Positions 52,873-63,199 of a stretch of DNA of 64,000 bases are shown in pieces. The notes beneath the pieces were generated by a model. The model was given only the letters and a program-made list of their open reading frames with translations. It made no database searches and was not told the DNA's origin. Origin of the DNA: Actinobacteria bacterium IMCC26077. Lineage in GTDB: Bacteria; Actinomycetota; Actinomycetes; Nanopelagicales; Nanopelagicaceae. The stretch lies in NCBI GenBank assembly GCA_002284915.1, contig CP015606.1, positions 1-64,000 on the forward strand. The letters are read 5' to 3'. Every line of letters starts with the position of its first letter. Position 1 is the stretch's first letter. Made by a program: the position numbers and the translations under genes.

Positions 52873-53306
52873 CGAAATCAGTGGATATCCAGGTAAAGGG
52901 GCGACCGATTATTCAAGGTCGCGGATTGACCTCTCCTGGCATCGTCGCGCTCTACATCTTGGGGCTGGGCATCGTGCAGGGCGTGGAGAATTTCATCTCA
53001 GGGCAACCGGGTCGAGTCACCGGAATCGCATTGCTGGCGCTCTTCTTTACTGCAACGAAACTCGGTCGACAGGGAACGCTCTTTACCGCGGTAGTCACGC
53101 CACCGCTCGCTCTCACCGGAACGCTCCTGATTGCCACAATTTTCAGTAAGGGGCTCGCTTTAACATCGCTGCTCGTTGCAATCGTCTCAAACCTGGCCCG
53201 CATGGCACCGTGGTTATTGGTGACAGCGCTGGTGAGTTGGGGGTACTTCTTTATCGCTGAACGGCGAAAGGCTATTTCAAGCCAGCAGCCTTCAAATCTT
53301 TCCTAA
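52869..53306 (+). CDS. DUF6542-like membrane protein
   Basis: 145-residue protein with four hydrophobic segments after a short N-terminal tail. [21 protein letters not shown] and [12 protein letters not shown] are the recognisable DUF6542 features. Function unknown. Coupled to rmuC (four-base overlap) and converging with ispH, which it overlaps by 35 bases. Confidence 0.8.
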   Translation: MTKSVDIQVKGRPIIQGRGLTSPGIVALYILGLGIVQGVENFISGQPGRVTGIALLALFFTATKLGRQGTLFTAVVTPPLALTGTLLIATIFSKGLALTSLLVAIVSNLARMAPWLLVTALVSWGYFFIAERRKAISSQQPSNLS

Positions 53307-54231
53307 GCTCAGGGGGCATTGAAAAGAGGAGGTGCTCCTCTGCTTTTGTTACTACTTCAACATCCCCGAAGCCAAATTCTTTCAATCGAGCAAGAAGCTC
53401 TTCTACCAATATCTCCGGTACTGACGCGCCACTTGTGACGCCAACGGTAGTAACTCCCTCTAACCACTCTGGCTTCATCTCGTGCGCATAATCAATGAGG
53501 TATGAGGCCTTTGCTCCAGTTTCAAGAGCGACTTCAACTAAGCGAACTGAATTAGAGGAGTTTCGCGATCCCACCACGAGTACTAGATCACTTTGAGGTG
53601 CTATCTCTTTCACAGCCAATTGGCGATTCTGAGTCGCATAACAAATGTCATCGCTCGGTGGATCATTAAGTAATGGAAATTTCTCTTTAAGAGCTTTAAC
53701 GGTGCTTAAGGTCTCATCGACACTCAACGTGGTTTGAGACAACCAGATAAGTTTGTTGGGATCTTTGATCTCAAGCTTCTCGATATCCTCTGGTTTATCA
53801 ATCAATTGCACATGCTCAGGCGCTTCACCAGCAGTGCCCTCAACTTCTTCATGGCCCTCATGGCCAATTAGGAGTATTTGATAATCCTCTGATGCAAATC
53901 TGCGCGCCTCTTGATGAACCTTGGTCACCAGCGGGCAGGTGGCATCGATGGTCTTTAAGTTTCGAGCCTTCGCACTCTCGTGCACTGCAGGAGAGACTCC
54001 ATGCGCCGAGAAGATCACGGTTGCGCCTTCGGGCACCTCATCGGTCTCATCAACAAAAATTGCACCGCGCTTTTCGAGCGTCTCGACTACATGTTTGTTA
54101 TGGACGATCTGCTTACGCACATAGACCGGTGCGCCGTAGAGATCCAAGGCTTTCTGCACGGTGACCACGGCGCGATCGACCCCCGCGCAATATCCTCGAG
54201 GCGCAGCAAGGAGGACTCGTTTTGCGGGCAT
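53272..54231 (-). CDS. ispH: 4-hydroxy-3-methylbut-2-enyl diphosphate reductase
   Basis: 319-residue iron-sulphur enzyme, last step of the MEP isoprenoid pathway. The three cluster Cys are in [25 protein letters not shown] and [11 protein letters not shown]; other motifs are [31 protein letters not shown] and [12 protein letters not shown]. The ATG at 54231 is preferred to one six bases upstream because TAGGCT lies exactly six bases before it. Divergent from xseA with both -10 elements within 65 bp. Confidence 0.95.
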   Translation of the reverse strand: MPAKRVLLAAPRGYCAGVDRAVVTVQKALDLYGAPVYVRKQIVHNKHVVETLEKRGAIFVDETDEVPEGATVIFSAHGVSPAVHESAKARNLKTIDATCPLVTKVHQEARRFASEDYQILLIGHEGHEEVEGTAGEAPEHVQLIDKPEDIEKLEIKDPNKLIWLSQTTLSVDETLSTVKALKEKFPLLNDPPSDDICYATQNRQLAVKEIAPQSDLVLVVGSRNSSNSVRLVEVALETGAKASYLIDYAHEMKPEWLEGVTTVGVTSGASVPEILVEELLARLKEFGFGDVEVVTKAEEHLLFSMPPELRKDLKAAGLK

Positions 54232-54237
54232 GGCCAT

Positions 54238-54243
54238 AGCCTA
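54238..54243 (-). promoter_or_regulatory. -10 TAGGCT, leaderless promoter of ispH
   Basis: TAGGCT six bases before the ATG at 54231. Confidence 0.5.
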
Positions 54244-54296
54244 ATCGCTTTCATCGCCACTCGCCTTCGCCCGAGTAGCCCAGAGGCCGGTGCGAT

Positions 54297-54302
54297 TACG
54301 CT
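54297..54302 (+). promoter_or_regulatory. -10 TACGCT, leaderless promoter of xseA
   Basis: TACGCT six bases before the ATG at 54309. Confidence 0.5.
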
Positions 54303-54308
54303 TACATC

Positions 54309-55529
54309 ATGATCGAGAGTAGCTCGGAGGAACCGCTTCCCGTTCGCGTCGTCTCCGAATCGATTGGCGAATACATCGGACGCCTTGGCCCCGTCTGGGT
54401 AGAGGGCGAAGTTGCTGAAATCACCCGACGACCCGGCTCGCAAATGGCATTTATTCGCTTAAAAGATACGAGCGTCGATATGTCACTCCAAGTTACCTGT
54501 CATCGTTCGATTCTTGAGGCAATCGATCCATTACCTGAGAACGCGCGCATTGTGGCCTATGCAAAAGTCAATTGGTACGCAGTTCGCGGCACGCTCTCGC
54601 TCATGGCTCGAGAGATTCGGCAAGTTGGATTAGGTGAGTTACTCGCCCGCTTGGAACAGTTGAAGAATCTCCTTGCCGCTGAAGGGCTCTTTTCATCGGA
54701 GCGAAAGCGCGAGCTGCCCTTCCTACCGAGAAAGATTGGGCTTATCTGTGGTCGCGCGAGCGCTGCCGAGAAGGATGTCGTCGAAAATGTCGAACGTCGT
54801 TGGCCTGGAATGAGTTTTGAGATCCGCGAAGTGGCCGTTCAGGGCAGTACTGCAGTAGTCGAAGTTTCGCGCGCGCTCCGCGAACTTGAGCAGATTGAGG
54901 ATGTTGATGTCATCATCATCACGCGCGGAGGTGGCTCCTTCGAGGACCTACTCCCCTTCTCTGATGAATCTTTGATTCGATTAGTTGCCTCGCTCTCAAC
55001 TCCGGTCGTCAGCGCTATCGGGCACGAGCAAGATGCTCCACTTCTCGATCTAGTCGCTGATCTACGAGCATCTACTCCAACCGATGCCGCAAAACGAGTT
55101 GTTCCAAGCCTTAGTGAAGAGTCGGAACGAACATCACAATTAGTACAGCGCCTGGAGAATCGAATGCGTGCAATCATCGATCTAGAGAGCTCAAAGATCA
55201 TCGCCTTAGTGAGCAGGCCAGTTATCAAAGATCCACTGACTTTGATTGATCTCCGCCGCGATGAGGTGAAATTGCTCAAGATCGGTTCGCATAAGGCGAT
55301 GACTGCGCTTCTCAAGGAATCTCGAAGTGAAATCAAGGAGATCAAGGCACAGGTGAATGCGCTTTCGCCACTTGCAACCTTGAAACGCGGGTATGCAGTG
55401 GTGCAAAAACGAGGAAGAGTCCTCCTCGATGCAAAAGAGGTAACCCCCACCGAACCGCTCCATGTGACATTGGCAAAAGGTGAAATTACTGTCGAAGTAA
55501 TCTCAAAAAGGAGAGAGAAAGGAAAGTAA
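54309..55529 (+). CDS. xseA: exodeoxyribonuclease VII large subunit
   Basis: 406-residue nuclease subunit. An N-terminal OB domain (VWVEGEVAEITRRPGSQMAFIRLKD in parts) precedes the catalytic core with IGLICGRASAAEKDV, VDVIIITRGGGSFEDLLPF and SAIGHEQDAPLLDLVADLRASTPTDAA, then coiled coil. It cuts single-stranded DNA together with the small subunit. The stop overlaps the xseB start by one base, so the two are coupled. Confidence 0.96.
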   Translation: MIESSSEEPLPVRVVSESIGEYIGRLGPVWVEGEVAEITRRPGSQMAFIRLKDTSVDMSLQVTCHRSILEAIDPLPENARIVAYAKVNWYAVRGTLSLMAREIRQVGLGELLARLEQLKNLLAAEGLFSSERKRELPFLPRKIGLICGRASAAEKDVVENVERRWPGMSFEIREVAVQGSTAVVEVSRALRELEQIEDVDVIIITRGGGSFEDLLPFSDESLIRLVASLSTPVVSAIGHEQDAPLLDLVADLRASTPTDAAKRVVPSLSEESERTSQLVQRLENRMRAIIDLESSKIIALVSRPVIKDPLTLIDLRRDEVKLLKIGSHKAMTALLKESRSEIKEIKAQVNALSPLATLKRGYAVVQKRGRVLLDAKEVTPTEPLHVTLAKGEITVEVISKRREKGK

Positions 55530-55750
55530 TGGCGGAGAAGAAGAGGCCCACTTACGAACAAGCTCGAGATGAGCTGACCAAGATTGTTGCCAAGCTGGAA
55601 GCTGGCGGGACATCACTTGAGGATTCAATCGCGCTCTGGGAGCGCGGCGAGGAATTGGCAAAAATCTGTAATGAATGGCTCGATTCTGCGAAGCAGCGAC
55701 TAGATGCTGGTAGCGGTAGCGACGGGGCCGGTAGCGCAAAAAAGAAGTAA
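55529..55750 (+). CDS. xseB: exodeoxyribonuclease VII small subunit
   Basis: 73-residue helical protein: YEQARDELTKIVAKLEAGGTSLEDSIALWERGEEL is the family core (shown in parts), ending in a Gly/Ser and Lys-rich tail. AAAGGAGAGAG near the xseA end supplies the ribosome-binding site. It forms the multi-copy small subunit of ExoVII. Confidence 0.94.
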   Translation: MAEKKRPTYEQARDELTKIVAKLEAGGTSLEDSIALWERGEELAKICNEWLDSAKQRLDAGSGSDGAGSAKKK

Positions 55751-55803
55751 ATGAGATGTGCGCCATAAGCGCAATCATTTAGAGGAGCGTATTCTTTTCC
55801 ATT

Positions 55804-57468
55804 ATGACGACCATGAATCCAGACTTCTCTTACGAGGATTTACTCCCCCTCGGACATGACGAGACCGAATATCGGCTCGTCACCACAGAGGGCATCACCA
55901 CCACCGAAGCTGCTGGTCGAAAATTCATCACTGTCTCCCAAGAAGCGCTTCGTAAACTAACCGAAGAGGCAGTGCACGACATTCAACATTACCTTCGCGC
56001 TTCACATCTACAACAATTACGGAACATCATCGATGACCCTGAGGCTTCTCCTAATGATCGATTTGTAGCGCTTGACCTTCTTAAAAATGCCAATATCGCC
56101 GCTGGCGGAATCCTTCCAATGTGCCAAGACACCGGAACGATGTTGGTTATGGGTAAGCGTGGCCAACACGTACTCACTGAAGGACGCGATGAAGTTGGTA
56201 TCGCCCACGGAATTTACGATGCATACACCCGATTAAATCTCCGATATAGCCAGATGGCTCCATTAACTATGTGGGAAGAGAAGAACACCGGAACCAACTT
56301 GCCAGCGCAGATTGAGATCGCCGTAGACACTAAACATCATGATGAATATCAATTGTTGTACATCGCTAAGGGCGGTGGCAGCGCAAATAAGAGTTTCCTC
56401 TATCAAGAGACAAGAGCAATCCTCAATCCCCAATCGCTACTCAAGTGGCTCGAGGAGAAATTAGTTTCATTGGGGACATCTGCGTGTCCCCCGTATCACT
56501 TAGCGGTGGTAATCGGCGGTACGAGCGCTGAGCACACGTTGAAGACTGCAAAACTTGCCAGCACTCGATACTTAGACTCACTCCCATTGCGAGGGGATAG
56601 CGCAACAGCACATGGTTTCCGGGATATCGAACTTGAAGCTCAGATCCTGGAGTTGACTCAAAATATCGGTATCGGTGCCCAATTTGGTGGGAAGTACTTC
56701 TGCCATGATGTACGGGTTATTCGGCTGCCAAGACATGGCGCCTCACTTCCGATTGCGATTGCCGTCTCATGCTCGGCTGATCGACAAGCCCTCGCAAAGA
56801 TCACTAGTGAAGGCATCTTTCTGGAGAAGCTCGAGCGCGATCCAGCTCGCTTCCTGCCCGAGACCACAAGCGGTCAGCTCCATGATGATGTGGTCGCGGT
56901 CGATCTCAATAAACCGATGGCGGAAATTCGTGCCCAGCTTGCAAAATACCCCGTTAAAACTCGACTTTCGCTCACTGGCACCTTGGTAGTCGCGCGCGAT
57001 TTGGCGCATGCCAAAATTAAAGAGCGCCTTGATAAGGGCGAGGAGCTTCCGGAGTATTTCAAGAGCTCTGCGATCTACTACGCCGGGCCTTCGAAGACTC
57101 CGGATGGTTATGTGTCAGGTTCATTCGGTCCAACAACAGCTGGGCGAATGGATTCGTATGTCGAACAATTCCAAAGCGCGGGTGGCTCGATGATCATGCT
57201 CGCTAAGGGAAATCGCTCTACTGCTGTCACCAATTCATGTAAGAAATATGGTGGTTTCTACTTGGGTTCTATTGGTGGCCCTGCAGCGAGACTGGCTCAG
57301 GATTGCATCAAGAAAGTCGAAGTAATTGATTACGCCGAGCTAGGCATGGAAGCTGTCTGGAGAATCGAGGTTGAGGATTTCCCAGCTTTTATCGTTGTCG
57401 ATGATAAAGGAAATGATTTCTTTGCTGAGCGAGAGAAGTTAGTGACAATCGGGAAGAAACCAAGTTAA
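55804..57468 (+). CDS. fumA: class I (iron-sulphur) fumarate hydratase
   Basis: 554-residue single-chain class I fumarase converting fumarate and malate in the TCA cycle. Cluster Cys occur in [36 protein letters not shown] and [18 protein letters not shown]; the beta domain has [19 protein letters not shown] and [21 protein letters not shown]. The enzyme is oxygen-sensitive, which fits the presence of superoxide protection elsewhere in the window. A tartrate dehydratase role is less likely for the fused form. Confidence 0.93.
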   Translation: MTTMNPDFSYEDLLPLGHDETEYRLVTTEGITTTEAAGRKFITVSQEALRKLTEEAVHDIQHYLRASHLQQLRNIIDDPEASPNDRFVALDLLKNANIAAGGILPMCQDTGTMLVMGKRGQHVLTEGRDEVGIAHGIYDAYTRLNLRYSQMAPLTMWEEKNTGTNLPAQIEIAVDTKHHDEYQLLYIAKGGGSANKSFLYQETRAILNPQSLLKWLEEKLVSLGTSACPPYHLAVVIGGTSAEHTLKTAKLASTRYLDSLPLRGDSATAHGFRDIELEAQILELTQNIGIGAQFGGKYFCHDVRVIRLPRHGASLPIAIAVSCSADRQALAKITSEGIFLEKLERDPARFLPETTSGQLHDDVVAVDLNKPMAEIRAQLAKYPVKTRLSLTGTLVVARDLAHAKIKERLDKGEELPEYFKSSAIYYAGPSKTPDGYVSGSFGPTTAGRMDSYVEQFQSAGGSMIMLAKGNRSTAVTNSCKKYGGFYLGSIGGPAARLAQDCIKKVEVIDYAELGMEAVWRIEVEDFPAFIVVDDKGNDFFAEREKLVTIGKKPS

Positions 57469-57491
57469 CTGAAAAAATCTAGAAGATTGAA

Positions 57492-58112
57492 TTAATACAT
57501 TCTGGTGCGATAGAAAGTGTTGAGCGCTTTGCACGGCGTTCCATATCGAACATCGATGTAGCGAAGTCCCCACATGATTTGAGTGACCGGATTCTTCCGC
57601 CAATCGCTACCCATGTATTCGTACTTCGTTGCTGGGTAAGCTTGCGGAATTCCGTGCGCACCAGTTCGCTTGTTGTGCGAGGTGTATGTCCACTGACTCT
57701 CTTTGATCCACAATTTATCAAGGCAGGTCCATTGCCTTCCTGTCCACCCATAATTCTCTTTAGCAAGAAGCTTGCCTACCGAGCGCGCACCATTTCTCGT
57801 CTTTGCCTTCTGCACCAGGTACGCGCTTCGCGCGACTGAGGAGAGGTTAAGGGCAGTGAGCTTGCCCGAGGTAAGGACCTCAGTTGCCACCACCAAGCGC
57901 GGGTCAGATTCGGGGAGCGCCTCTTCCGGATTTTCCGGAGTGAGGACCGCCAATGAGCTCTCGCCAGCGGTCGTTGAGATGGGGTTGATCGCCTCGGCGG
58001 CAGTTGCAGCGGTGGAGGTAAGTGGCACAAGGGCGCTAGCTACCGCGATGGCAAGGAGAGTCGCGGCGAGCGCGCGGGTACGGTGGAGCCCACCTGCCTG
58101 CCAGCTACTCAT
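57492..58112 (-). CDS. secreted transglycosylase-like (SLT/APF C-terminal) protein
   Basis: 206-residue exported protein. A signal peptide (about 12-40, TRALAATLLAIAVASALV ending near ATAAEA) precedes a variable region and a C-terminal lysozyme-like domain: WTCLDKLWIKESQWTYTSHN (probable catalytic Glu), GAHGIPQAYPATKY, and MWGLRYIDVRYGTPCKAL with a second Cys that may form a disulphide. It probably cuts peptidoglycan. The ATG at 58112 is chosen because GGAGG lies six bases before it; in-frame ATGs at 58136 and earlier lack this. Confidence 0.85.
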   Translation of the reverse strand: MSSWQAGGLHRTRALAATLLAIAVASALVPLTSTAATAAEAINPISTTAGESSLAVLTPENPEEALPESDPRLVVATEVLTSGKLTALNLSSVARSAYLVQKAKTRNGARSVGKLLAKENYGWTGRQWTCLDKLWIKESQWTYTSHNKRTGAHGIPQAYPATKYEYMGSDWRKNPVTQIMWGLRYIDVRYGTPCKALNTFYRTRMY

Positions 58113-58344
58113 CTGCCACCTCCACTTACTAGCTCTCATCTGCCCACCCACGCGCCTCACCTCGACCCGAAAAGGTCGGAGGTCAACGGTGGGGGAGGTC
58201 TCAAGGATGCCAAAGGTCGGGGTCAGATAGCCAAGCCAAACCCGCCTTTGACCCTGAGAATTTTGACCTGTGGATAATGTTTTCGCTGGTCAGAGCGGTA
58301 CGAGAAAAAAATGTGGGATTAGCCACCCCAATTGCGGGCGCTAT

Positions 58345-59583
58345 TTACCGCTGCCGAAGGACCCCTTCGATCGAGCGATCCTCCGGCGGTTCGAGGCGAT
58401 GTCGGTACCGCCAAGCGATGAGAGCAACCCCCACGACGGTCACGCTCCCTGCGAAGGCAACCGATACCCGCGCCCCAAAGTGTTCGGTGATCCATCCGAG
58501 CAAGGGGGCGCTACCTGGGGAGAAGCCCAACCACATCGCCAGATAGATGCCAAAGACGCGGCCGCGAATCTCTTGGGCGGTATTGAGCTGCATCGTGGTG
58601 TTTGCCGCAACGGCGGTGGTGAGCATGCCGAATCCATAGATCGGCAAGGCCATCGCATAGAGCAGGTAGGTGGGCATCAGCGCCGAGAAGATGATGGCAA
58701 AGCCTGTGAAGAGCGCAAATTTAATTACCCGGCTCAATCCGGGAGCATGTTCTTTCTTTGTTGCGATCAAGGTGGCAGTCAGTGACCCAAGTGCAATCAC
58801 ACTTCCTAGTAAACCGAACTCGCCAGCTTGTAAACCAAATTCCTTCGTCGCCATGATTGCGCTGAAGAGTTCTGGATTAACACCAAAGGTAGCAAAGAAG
58901 AAGATGGCCATCATCATGGCCATCAAATCTGGTCGCGCTCGAATGTATTTGATTGCTTCAGAGAAGAGCGCACCAGCGCGGGGCGCTTTCCGATAGAGCT
59001 GATCGCTATCAATCATAAGAACTGCAACAACCACTGCTAAGAATGAGACGGCATTAAGTAAAAATGCTGGTCCAGTATCAAATGCTTCAATCATGAATCC
59101 TGAGAGCGCAGGTCCAATCAATCGCGCAGTATTGAAATTAACTGAGTTCAGCGCGACCGAATTTGGTACATCTTCATCCGGAACCAATTCGGGGACAAAA
59201 GAGTGGCGAACTGGGCCATCAATTGCCGCCGTGACGCCGAGTCCACTGGCAATCAGCAACACATGCCAGAGTTGAACATGACCCGTGATAACCAATAGGC
59301 CGAGCGATCCCGCCCATAAGAAGCCCGAGAAACTGGTGAAAGCTAGGAGTTTTGGCTTAGAAATTCGATCAGCAAGGGTGCCGCCGAAGAAGGAGAGCAG
59401 CGAAGGGGCCGACTGCAGGGCAACAACTACTCCCAACCAGAGCGCATTATTGGTGAGCTCGAGAACTAACCAATTCTGGGCGATTCTCTGGACCCAGGTG
59501 CCGGTATTGCTCAGGGTTGTCGAGATGTAATAGATCCGGAAGTTGCGATGGCGAAAGGAGCGAAAAGAGCCGCTATCGCTCAT
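58345..59583 (-). CDS. MFS transporter (MFS_3/TMS family)
   Basis: 412-residue membrane protein with about 12 helices. The N terminus FRSFRHRNFRIYYISTTLSNTGTWVQ and the loop GGTLADRISKPKLL are typical of MFS_3 exporters. Substrate unknown; relatives export siderophores, drugs or metabolites. The 184-bp gap to the transglycosylase gene holds one perfect DnaA box (TGTGGATAA, 58269-58277) and no riboswitch that I recognise. Confidence 0.9.
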   Translation of the reverse strand: MSDSGSFRSFRHRNFRIYYISTTLSNTGTWVQRIAQNWLVLELTNNALWLGVVVALQSAPSLLSFFGGTLADRISKPKLLAFTSFSGFLWAGSLGLLVITGHVQLWHVLLIASGLGVTAAIDGPVRHSFVPELVPDEDVPNSVALNSVNFNTARLIGPALSGFMIEAFDTGPAFLLNAVSFLAVVVAVLMIDSDQLYRKAPRAGALFSEAIKYIRARPDLMAMMMAIFFFATFGVNPELFSAIMATKEFGLQAGEFGLLGSVIALGSLTATLIATKKEHAPGLSRVIKFALFTGFAIIFSALMPTYLLYAMALPIYGFGMLTTAVAANTTMQLNTAQEIRGRVFGIYLAMWLGFSPGSAPLLGWITEHFGARVSVAFAGSVTVVGVALIAWRYRHRLEPPEDRSIEGVLRQR

Positions 59584-59609
59584 TAGAGTGCAACCGTTCC
59601 ATCAGGACC

Positions 59610-59615
59610 TAGACT
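59610..59615 (+). promoter_or_regulatory. -10 TAGACT, leaderless promoter of small membrane gene
   Basis: TAGACT six bases before the ATG at 59622. Confidence 0.45.
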
Positions 59616-59621
59616 AGAACT

Positions 59622-59801
59622 ATGCGCTCCCTAAAGGGAATATCTGACCGAAAAATAATTGAGATTGCTCTGATTTTATGGGCGCTCATCGCTGTAGGTT
59701 CGCTCATCACAAATAATTGGAACTTTGCAATCAGCGCAATTGTCGCAATTGCGCTCGGACTTTACGGACTTCGAGTAATGCGCAAACGGAGTAAGAACTA
59801 A
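59622..59801 (+). CDS. small two-helix membrane protein (59 aa)
   Basis: Short gene between the MFS and cold-shock genes. The protein starts MRSLKGISDRKIIEIALIL, has two hydrophobic stretches (about 13-31 and 35-49) split by TNNWN, and a basic end (RVMRKRSKN), as in small inner-membrane proteins. TAGACT six bases before the ATG and a complete frame ending in TAA support it. It overlaps the converging cold-shock gene by four bases. Function unknown. Confidence 0.68.
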   Translation: MRSLKGISDRKIIEIALILWALIAVGSLITNNWNFAISAIVAIALGLYGLRVMRKRSKN

Positions 59802-60181
59802 GCTTCGATTTGGTCAGCGATCCCGCGTAATACTTTTGCAAGGCGCTCGGCATCATTGGGAGATGGATGGCGACCATGGCGTAATCCATTGCCGACACGA
59901 TCGAGAATCTTGATTGCATCTTCGATGATTGCAGCAAGGTCATCGGGATTGATTCGAGCTCCTGCAGCTAAAGATGGTGGCGCTTCAACGATTGTTACTG
60001 AGAGCGCTTGCGGGCCTCGGCGACCATCGGCAACGCCAAACTCAAGCTTCGTTCCCGGCTTAACTGTGGTTACCCCTGAAGGAAGAGAGGCGGCAGGAAG
60101 AAAGACATCATCACCCTCGTCAGAGGAGATGAAACCAAAGCCTTTCTCGAGGCTGAACCATTTCACGCGTCCAGTAGGCAT
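59798..60181 (-). CDS. cold-shock-domain protein with C-terminal extension
   Basis: 127-residue protein. The N-terminal cold-shock domain has GRVKWFSLEKGFGFISSDEG and DVFLPAASL (RNP1 and RNP2 regions), binding single-stranded nucleic acid. A C-terminal helical extension of about 60 residues (DDLAAIIEDAIKILDRVGNGL) is a feature of the actinobacterial CspB-like group. GGGAG eight bases before the ATG gives a leadered start. Confidence 0.9.
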   Translation of the reverse strand: MPTGRVKWFSLEKGFGFISSDEGDDVFLPAASLPSGVTTVKPGTKLEFGVADGRRGPQALSVTIVEAPPSLAAGARINPDDLAAIIEDAIKILDRVGNGLRHGRHPSPNDAERLAKVLRGIADQIEA

Positions 60182-60199
60182 AGGTCACACTCCCTTTTC

Positions 60200-60235
60200 T
60201 CTCTTGACTCTCTTGACTCTCTTGACTCTCGTAAC
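60200..60235. repeat. 9-bp tandem repeat upstream of cold-shock gene
   Basis: Three copies of TCTCTTGAC and one TCTCGTAAC, about 20-55 bases upstream of the cold-shock gene start; they would lie in its leader or promoter. Confidence 0.9.
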
Positions 60236-60355
60236 TCTTTTAACACTTAAAACTCAGCTGGCGCTTCATTCCCACCCAGAGAGCAGCTGCTCACCGCGTG
60301 AAGCTCTATTTTATCGTGTTTTGGCTCCGGCTCGCTCGGGCCAGTACTGCGCTAT

Positions 60356-61057
60356 TTAGCCGAGAACTAAGGCTTCAGAGTGGGCGCCACATCCATAGTT
60401 GACTGCCACCACATGTCCATCAGCGGGTGAGACGCCATTGGCGCAGACGCCAAATCCGCTCCGAAGTGAACCTGCGATTGGCAGAAAGAATGCGCACGAT
60501 GCACAAGCTTTTGGTGCGTTCTTTGCAAATTCAGAATCGGGCCCATATTCACCATTGATCCAACGATCGCTAGCCAAATCGCGACCGATCGGTGAGAGCA
60601 CGCGAACTCGACCAAGGCCAAGCTCCCAGAGCTGCGCTGGATCTAACTCTTCATCAGAAGGGAGCGCGGCATAACCGGGGACCAAACGTTCATCATCTGG
60701 ATTTGTCGGGACCAACGTTCCGGGCGTTACATCTTCAGGCCGTACCCGTTCGGTGTACGGAATCCACTTCGGTGGTAAGAGTGCATCAGGACCGGGAAGT
60801 AAGACGACATCACAAACAGTTGGTGCGCTTTCACCATCGATTCGCGCCAATGTGACAGCCCAACGCCAATCTGGGTAACCAGTGAGCGAGGTTGCGAAGA
60901 AATGGGTCTCATATTCTTGGGATTCGTTATCGATACCAAGATGGGCACCTACTTTTTCACCATCGAAACGTAGATTGCCGACTGAACTTTCTGCCTCAAG
61001 TAAAGCGGCTTCGCGAGCAATATCTATCTCGCGAAGCCCATTACTTGTACTAGTCAT
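60356..61057 (-). CDS. DUF3027 family protein
   Basis: 233-residue soluble protein typical of actinobacteria. GYPDWRWAVTLARIDGE and LLPPKWIPYTERVRPEDVTPG are family features; the C terminus has CASCAF, a third Cys in GFGVCANG and a fourth in YGCGAHSE, which may bind zinc. Function unknown. The ATG at 61057 is preferred because TATGCT lies six bases before it. Confidence 0.9.
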   Translation of the reverse strand: MTSTSNGLREIDIAREAALLEAESSVGNLRFDGEKVGAHLGIDNESQEYETHFFATSLTGYPDWRWAVTLARIDGESAPTVCDVVLLPGPDALLPPKWIPYTERVRPEDVTPGTLVPTNPDDERLVPGYAALPSDEELDPAQLWELGLGRVRVLSPIGRDLASDRWINGEYGPDSEFAKNAPKACASCAFFLPIAGSLRSGFGVCANGVSPADGHVVAVNYGCGAHSEALVLG

Positions 61058-61063
61058 ACTCAA

Positions 61064-61069
61064 AGCATA
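61064..61069 (-). promoter_or_regulatory. -10 TATGCT, leaderless promoter of DUF3027 gene
   Basis: TATGCT six bases before the ATG at 61057. Confidence 0.5.
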
Positions 61070-61089
61070 CTCAATGGAGAAGCTATGAA

Positions 61090-62733
<1,644 letters not shown>

Positions 62734-62768
62734 TTACGTGGGTGCTGAGAACGGGGTTCTGAGCAGAG

Positions 62769-62795
62769 TTATCACTCTCAACCCGAGAGTGCTAA
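62769..62795 (-). promoter_or_regulatory. CIRCE operator (HrcA site) of groEL
   Basis: Minus strand TTAGCACTC, nine bases, GAGTGATAA: one base from the consensus TTAGCACTC-N9-GAGTGCTAA. It lies just after the predicted transcription start. Confidence 0.95.
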
Positions 62796-62800
62796 CGCAT

Positions 62801-62830
62801 AATCTACGGCAGGAGGTGCGGGGGTATCAA
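62801..62830 (-). promoter_or_regulatory. promoter of groEL
   Basis: TTGATA (62825-62830), 18 bases, TAGATT (62801-62806); the start would fall right at the CIRCE element. Confidence 0.75.
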
Positions 62831-62842
62831 ACGGAAGGCGGG

Positions 62843-63115
62843 TTAGAGGGCTCCGGTACGAGAATCGCGGAGGCGGCGCAAACGGCGGACCAGGGTGGGA
62901 TAGGCAAGCTCGGCCTCAGGGCGATCAAGGAGGGCATTGAGTAGCTGGTAATAGCGGGGCGAGCTCATCGAGAAGAGCTCGCGAATGGCTCCCTCTTTGG
63001 AGCCGGGGTAGCGCCACCACTGGCGCTCAAACTCGAGAATAGCCAGCTCCTGCGAGGAGAGCTCGCTCTGCTCCGCGCTACTTCCGTCGAAGAGCGGCCG
63101 TACTGGTTCACCCAT
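62843..63115 (-). CDS. DUF3263 family protein
   Basis: 90-residue actinobacterial protein with the family core LAILEFERQWWRYPG, SKEGAIRELFSMSSPRYYQLLNALLDRPEA (in parts) and LVRRLRRLRDSR. The fold looks like a small helix-turn-helix, so DNA binding is possible. The ATG is six bases after TAAGAT. Confidence 0.93.
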   Translation of the reverse strand: MGEPVRPLFDGSSAEQSELSSQELAILEFERQWWRYPGSKEGAIRELFSMSSPRYYQLLNALLDRPEAELAYPTLVRRLRRLRDSRTGAL

Positions 63116-63121
63116 GCCCCC

Positions 63122-63127
63122 ATCTTA
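63122..63127 (-). promoter_or_regulatory. -10 TAAGAT, leaderless promoter of DUF3263 gene
   Basis: TAAGAT six bases before the ATG at 63115. Confidence 0.5.
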
Positions 63128-63199
63128 GGGGGAAATTACATCGATGTCATTTAGGGTCAGTTAGGGTCCTTTAGATTCTTGCACTTTCATCTCAGGAAG

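Noticed and set aside
58113-58344. Cyclic di-AMP (ydaO-type) riboswitch before the cell-wall hydrolase
   Set aside because: Such riboswitches often precede these genes in actinobacteria, but the conserved blocks are not present; only a short CGACC/GGTCG hairpin and a single DnaA box are seen.
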